Assembly (NCBI GenBank): GCA_029940245.1
Contig: JAOZRF010000003.1
Coordinates: forward strand, 1 to 22,410
DNA: 22,410 nucleotides
Direction of reading: 5' to 3'
From: Desulfobacula sp.
GTDB taxonomy: Bacteria; Desulfobacterota; Desulfobacteria; Desulfobacterales; Desulfobacteraceae
Made by a program: the position numbers and the translations under genes. The stretch's first letter is position 1. The number at the start of each line of letters is the position of its first letter. This document shows, in pieces, positions 18,743-22,410 of the stretch. The notes below the pieces were generated by a model. That model was not told the DNA's origin, did not search any database, and worked only from the letters and a program-made list of their open reading frames with translations.

Positions 18743-19520
18743 TAAGTCCTGCTTTACAAAAAAACGATTTTGATTCCATTGCCTTTTGAAGAATCATGTC
18801 ATTATTCTCAAGGCAATTTCTTTGATTCTCATGATGCCACAAATGAAAACAAATGGCCTTAAACGGATTTTCTTTTCTTTTTAAACCATATTTAAATAGC
18901 CGTACAACCAATTCTGAATCTTCCCTGCCCCACCCCTCAAAATCATGATTAAACCCGTTCACAGCCCGGATGTCATCCTTGAACAATCCCATATTACAGC
19001 TTCTCACTCCGGATAGTCTGCTTATGGTATATGAAGGGAAAAAGGGAATTCTAAAAATATGATGGCAATTGGATATCTCCTTTTTTAATGCATGAATCAT
19101 TAATGTTGTTTTTGAATTACAGATCTTATGGTTAAATCCTCTTTCAACTGACTGGCTTACAATGACCCGTTTTCCCTGAAAAAAATATCCTTTCTGCGCC
19201 AGATCACGATGATCCTGGATAAAATGTTGTTCCGGAACACAATCCCCATCCAGCAGGATCAGGTATTCGCCACTGGATTCTGCAATAGCCATATTTCTAA
19301 TGCGTGCCGCTCTGAAACCGGAATCTTTTTGCCATACATGCATTATCCGGATATCGGGTTGATTAAGATAGGGTTGAAGCATGTTTTTTGTAAGCGTATC
19401 TGATCCATCATCTGCTATAATAATTTCTTCGGGAAGTCGGCTCTGGGACAAAAGGCCGTCCAAAACCTTTTTTAGTGCATCCACACGATTATATGTGGTA
19501 ATGACAACAGATATTTTCAT
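18729..19520 (-). CDS. GT2 glycosyltransferase with galactosyltransferase-like C terminus
   Basis: GT-A enzyme of 263 aa. Early blocks are VVITTYNRVDAL, IIADDGS, and LILLDGDCVP (D91, D93) as the metal-binding DxD. The C-terminal GFNHDFEGWGREDSELVVRLF fits the Glyco_transf_7C module seen in enzymes that read a substrate hydroxyl near the sugar acceptor. The start ATG overlaps the stop of the waaC-like gene (ATGA, 4 nt) and its own end overlaps the next gene by 14 nt, so it is coupled on both sides. It probably extends the LPS core, with donor and linkage unknown. Confidence 0.85.
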   Translation of the reverse strand: MKISVVITTYNRVDALKKVLDGLLSQSRLPEEIIIADDGSDTLTKNMLQPYLNQPDIRIMHVWQKDSGFRAARIRNMAIAESSGEYLILLDGDCVPEQHFIQDHRDLAQKGYFFQGKRVIVSQSVERGFNHKICNSKTTLMIHALKKEISNCHHIFRIPFFPSYTISRLSGVRSCNMGLFKDDIRAVNGFNHDFEGWGREDSELVVRLFKYGLKRKENPFKAICFHLWHHENQRNCLENNDMILQKAMESKSFFCKAGLNEFY

Positions 19521-20527
19521 GTCCGGCTGACCTTTTGATCTATTATCCTGAAAACATCTTCAACATTTATTTCATTCATGCACCTGAAATGGGAACAGGG
19601 TTGTTTTGCATAGCATGGTGCACAATCCATTTTTTTTTGAATAATGGTATGGATCTTACCATAAGGACCTGTTCTTATGGGATTGGCCGGACCAAAAACA
19701 GCAAATACGGGAATATCTAATGCTGCTGCAATATGCATGGGTCCTGTATCATTACAGACAAAGAAACTTGCCCTGTCAATCAGGGCAACAAGATCTTTTA
19801 ACCCTGTCCTGCCTGCAATGGAGATGGCTTTACCATTGGAATGGGCCACGACTTTTTGAGCGATATCTGCTTCAGCCAAACCTGCAATCACAATTGTGGG
19901 AAGCAAAAGCTTTGCAGCAAGCCTGCCAAATTTTTCAGCAGGCCATCGATTGGCTGGTTTTCCTGCCGAAGGGCTCATCACAACAAAATTTTCCGGCAAG
20001 TTATTTAATATCGGCGGGCAGGGATCATAGGTAGCAAAAGGATACTCTATTTTATCAATGGAGCACCCCATAAACTCTGCTATTTTAAGATATCGGTCTA
20101 TGGCATGAATATTCATGGATCCATGAATTTTATGGGTATAAAAAAAAGCGCTTCCTTCATCAGATCCTTTAAATCCAAGCTTTATTTTTGCCTTTGAAAA
20201 ATAGCTTATCAGGCCAGACCGCAACAGGCCTGAAAGATCTATGGAAACATCATATTCACAGGCTTTCAGGCCTTTTCTAAGTTCATTGATCTCTTTGAGG
20301 GTATGATTTAAATGACCCATTTTTTTCCACTGGTCTTTTTTGATTACCCATAAATGATCAATCATTGGATGTCCTTCAAGAAATTTATGAAGCCCATGGG
20401 CAACAACCCAGTCTATTTTAACGTTGGGAAATCTTTTTTTTACGGCGGCCAGGAAAGGAAGAGAATGGACAATATCCCCCAGAGCGCTGGGTTTTATGAT
20501 CAATATATTTTTTATGGTATCAAACAA
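19517..20527 (-). CDS. waaC: GT9 heptosyltransferase, WaaC-like (LPS heptosyltransferase I)
   Basis: ADP-heptose:LPS transferase of 336 aa, GT-B fold. The N-terminal IIKPSALGDIVHSLP has the GDxxH-type acceptor-side motif, with SPSAGKPANRWP mid-protein. The C-terminal donor motif is NDTGPMHIAAALDIPVFAVF followed by GPANPIRTGPYG. A Cys-rich tail (C-x2-C, PCSHFRCM) is shared with many GT9 proteins. TTG 20527 is the start, because AAAGGGG lies about 7 nt before it and spans the waaF stop, and no ATG fits. The naming I versus II is based on the sequence feel and order after waaF. Either gene could be the first-heptose enzyme. Confidence 0.8.
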   Translation of the reverse strand: MFDTIKNILIIKPSALGDIVHSLPFLAAVKKRFPNVKIDWVVAHGLHKFLEGHPMIDHLWVIKKDQWKKMGHLNHTLKEINELRKGLKACEYDVSIDLSGLLRSGLISYFSKAKIKLGFKGSDEGSAFFYTHKIHGSMNIHAIDRYLKIAEFMGCSIDKIEYPFATYDPCPPILNNLPENFVVMSPSAGKPANRWPAEKFGRLAAKLLLPTIVIAGLAEADIAQKVVAHSNGKAISIAGRTGLKDLVALIDRASFFVCNDTGPMHIAAALDIPVFAVFGPANPIRTGPYGKIHTIIQKKMDCAPCYAKQPCSHFRCMNEINVEDVFRIIDQKVSRT

Positions 20528-20537
20528 AAATGCCCCT

Positions 20538-21614
20538 TTAAGACTTCTGCCAATTGGCTTTCAAAAGAGACTTACAGGTTTCCATGATCATGTCAACACT
20601 GATTTTTTTCATACATTGATGATCCGTGGGGCAGACATCTTTTAAGCAGGGACTGCATGGAACCTGGACTCTTACCATAATACTGTTTTCATTTGATGGT
20701 GCTGTGGCAACATAATCAGTGGAACCAATCACAGCCACCTGATTAATATTTAAAGCTGCAGCAGCATGCATAAGGCCTGAATCATTGGTAATAAACAACG
20801 AACATTTTTTGATAAGTGCAAAGGCCTGACCAAGACTTGTTGTGCCGGCAATATTAATGCAGCAGCCACGGGATAGTGAGGCAATATATTCGCCAAGCTC
20901 AAAATCATTTGGACCGCCAAAAATCAGTATTTTAATCTTGAATTGCCGGGCCAGGTTTTTACAAACCTGAGCATATCTTTCCGGGAACCATCTTTTTGCT
21001 GTTCCCCCTGTTGCCCCGGGATTAATACCAATGACAGGACGTGAAGAATCAAATTTTTCCCGGTCCATAAAATGATCTGCAAATCCACGGTCAGATTCAG
21101 AAAGGAACAAATCAAGATTTCTGCCGTCATCCGTCAGATCAGCACCTTTTAAAATACCAATATAATAATCAATTAAATGGCCTTTTTTCAGTGCTGGATT
21201 CAATTTTATCTTTCTATTTAAAAGTAAGCCTCTGCCATCAGTATTATATCCAACCCGCTCTTTTATACCACCCATAAAAGAAATCAGCCCTGCCTCAAAC
21301 GCATTCTGCATCAAAATGGCCAGATCAAATCGATACGGTCTTAAGTCTCTGGCAAGGGTTAACGTTCCAAATCCTCTTTTGTGGCGGTGATTGTTTTCAT
21401 AAACCAGAATTTTATCAATATAGGGGTTGTTTTCATACACGGGAATCACCCATGGTTTTGCCAGAATAGTTATCTCAGACTTTGGAAAATTTTTTTTGAC
21501 AGCCCGGATAACAGGGGTGGTCATGATGGCATCACCAACCCAGTTGGCAGCACGTATCAAGATTTTAGCCCGGGCAGTGTCTATAAGGTTGATAAATCCC
21601 ATATATTGATTCAT
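20538..21614 (-). CDS. waaF: GT9 heptosyltransferase, WaaF-like (LPS heptosyltransferase II)
   Basis: ADP-heptose:LPS transferase of 358 aa. The WaaF signature ILIRAANWVGDAIMTTP is at the start, followed by ILMQNAFEAGL, GYNTDGRG, INPGATGGTAKRWFPE, IFGGPND, and the donor site TNDSGLMHAAAALN with GSTDYVATAPSN. The Cys-rich tail PCSPCLKDVCPTDHQCM follows. AAGG lies close upstream of ATG 21614 (ATG at codon 5 is an alternative), and the gene begins 9 nt after the lpxL-like stop. It adds the second heptose to the inner core on the cytoplasmic face. Confidence 0.88.
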   Translation of the reverse strand: MNQYMGFINLIDTARAKILIRAANWVGDAIMTTPVIRAVKKNFPKSEITILAKPWVIPVYENNPYIDKILVYENNHRHKRGFGTLTLARDLRPYRFDLAILMQNAFEAGLISFMGGIKERVGYNTDGRGLLLNRKIKLNPALKKGHLIDYYIGILKGADLTDDGRNLDLFLSESDRGFADHFMDREKFDSSRPVIGINPGATGGTAKRWFPERYAQVCKNLARQFKIKILIFGGPNDFELGEYIASLSRGCCINIAGTTSLGQAFALIKKCSLFITNDSGLMHAAAALNINQVAVIGSTDYVATAPSNENSIMVRVQVPCSPCLKDVCPTDHQCMKKISVDMIMETCKSLLKANWQKS

Positions 21615-21623
21615 TTGCCTTGA

Positions 21624-22410
21624 TTAATTGCTTTTAAGGACACAATAAGGTTTGGTTTTCCATCGGTTGTGCACCCAGAAATATTGTTCCGGACATCGTC
21701 TAATCATAGATTCGATAGATGATACATAGTTCTGTGTATTGTTTTCAATATCTTTGATGGGATCTTTTGTAATCTCAAGGGGAATTTCAGGTAAAAACTC
21801 TATAATGTAATTCTCATTTTTTTTTACAATGCACAATGGAATCACAGCCGCTTTTGATCGTAAAACAAGTTTTGCAAGGCCATTATTTGTACATGCCGGT
21901 CTTCCAAAATAATCAACAAACACGCCCTTGTACCAGTCAACATTCTGGTCCAGAAGGGTACCGACAACGTCGTTATGTCTTAAAATGGCATCAATTTTTT
22001 TAGAAGCCCCCCTTAAAGGAATCATTTTTGTTCCAAATCGTTGCCTTGCTTCAAGTAAAAACCGCTCCATGGGTTGGAAATCAAGTTTCCGATAAATTCC
22101 ATAGATAGTGATACCCGCTTTTACAACAACTGCAGCACCCAGTTCAAAATTTCCCAGATGACCGCTTAAAAAAATAATACCCCTGCCCTTTTTTTGAGCA
22201 TTTTCTAAATGCCTCACACCTTTAAATAAAATATATTGAGATAATTCATCCCAGGTTTTACGATAGGACCAGAGGACTTCAAAAAGAATGCTCGCAGTAT
22301 TCTTAAAAACCATTTTTGTGAATCTCCGGGCTTGTGGTAAAGAAAATTTTTCCGGATATGCAAAATTTATATTTTCAAGAACAATATTTCTATGGCGCTT
22401 ATCTGCCGTG
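21624..22410 (-). CDS. LpxL/HtrB-family lipid A acyltransferase, 5' end outside window
   Basis: Late acyltransferase that adds secondary acyl chains to Kdo-lipid A (LpxL/LpxM type), inner-membrane associated. The reading frame stays open past the apparent start at 22313 to the window edge. The translated part upstream, from 22409, reads RHRNIVLENINFAYPE, the usual N-terminal block of the family, so the real start lies beyond the window. The catalytic motif HLGNFE (His-x4-Glu) is within SGHLGNFELG, and GTLLDQNVDW plus GLAKLVLRSKAAVIPL follow as in the family. About 261 residues are visible. It is first in the visible operon with waaF, so lipid A acylation and core assembly are co-expressed. 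Which acyl chain and position it uses is unknown. Confidence 0.88.
   Translation of the reverse strand, partial: TADKRHRNIVLENINFAYPEKFSLPQARRFTKMVFKNTASILFEVLWSYRKTWDELSQYILFKGVRHLENAQKKGRGIIFLSGHLGNFELGAAVVVKAGITIYGIYRKLDFQPMERFLLEARQRFGTKMIPLRGASKKIDAILRHNDVVGTLLDQNVDWYKGVFVDYFGRPACTNNGLAKLVLRSKAAVIPLCIVKKNENYIIEFLPEIPLEITKDPIKDIENNTQNYVSSIESMIRRCPEQYFWVHNRWKTKPYCVLKSN

Overview
The window looks like chromosomal DNA of an anaerobic Gram-negative bacterium, most likely a Desulfobacterota (Desulfobacteraceae-like) sulfate reducer. This is inferred from AT-rich DNA, a selenocysteine elongation factor (SelB), anaerobic-type radical SAM enzymes and an LPS route that uses 8-amino-Kdo. No marker gene settles the genus.

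Layout. Bases 1-1101 hold a partial tRNA-Arg(UCG), the peptidoglycan glycosyltransferase gene mtgA and a complete tRNA-His(GUG) with its own terminator. Bases 1230-3406 form a transcription unit with a good sigma70-type promoter, an unlisted 57-aa two-helix membrane protein and selB. Convergent with it (5698-3403, minus) are a radical SAM gene and hemW, which overlap by 8 nt. An MFS transporter (7134-5839, minus) has its own consensus promoter.

Bases 7135-9053 are different in character. They contain a gene relict (open frame to 7625), then a compact regulatory unit: a sigma28 (FliA)-like promoter (7698-7725), a GEMM/c-di-GMP-I-like riboswitch (7739-7851) and a CheX-receiver fusion gene (7852-8718). 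A 335-bp gene-free stretch follows. This is the most interesting part of the window. A motility sigma factor, a c-di-GMP sensor RNA and a CheY-P phosphatase-type protein appear to be stacked on one gene.

Bases 9054-13228 (plus) carry the Kdo8N pathway kdnA-kdnB-kdsB plus a GT4 glycosyltransferase, followed by a membrane-anchored methyltransferase (to 14355). Facing them, 22410-14363 (minus) is a tightly packed LPS inner-core operon: lpxL-like acyltransferase (cut by the window end), waaF-like and waaC-like heptosyltransferases, two GT2 enzymes (one WaaE/KdtX-like), a GT-C-like membrane protein, a GT2-GtrA fusion and a methyltransferase. Together the two arms would acylate lipid A, make CMP-activated 8-amino-Kdo, and build and decorate the heptose core. 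Several genes (selB, hemW, waaC-like) start at TTG, which affects correct start calling.
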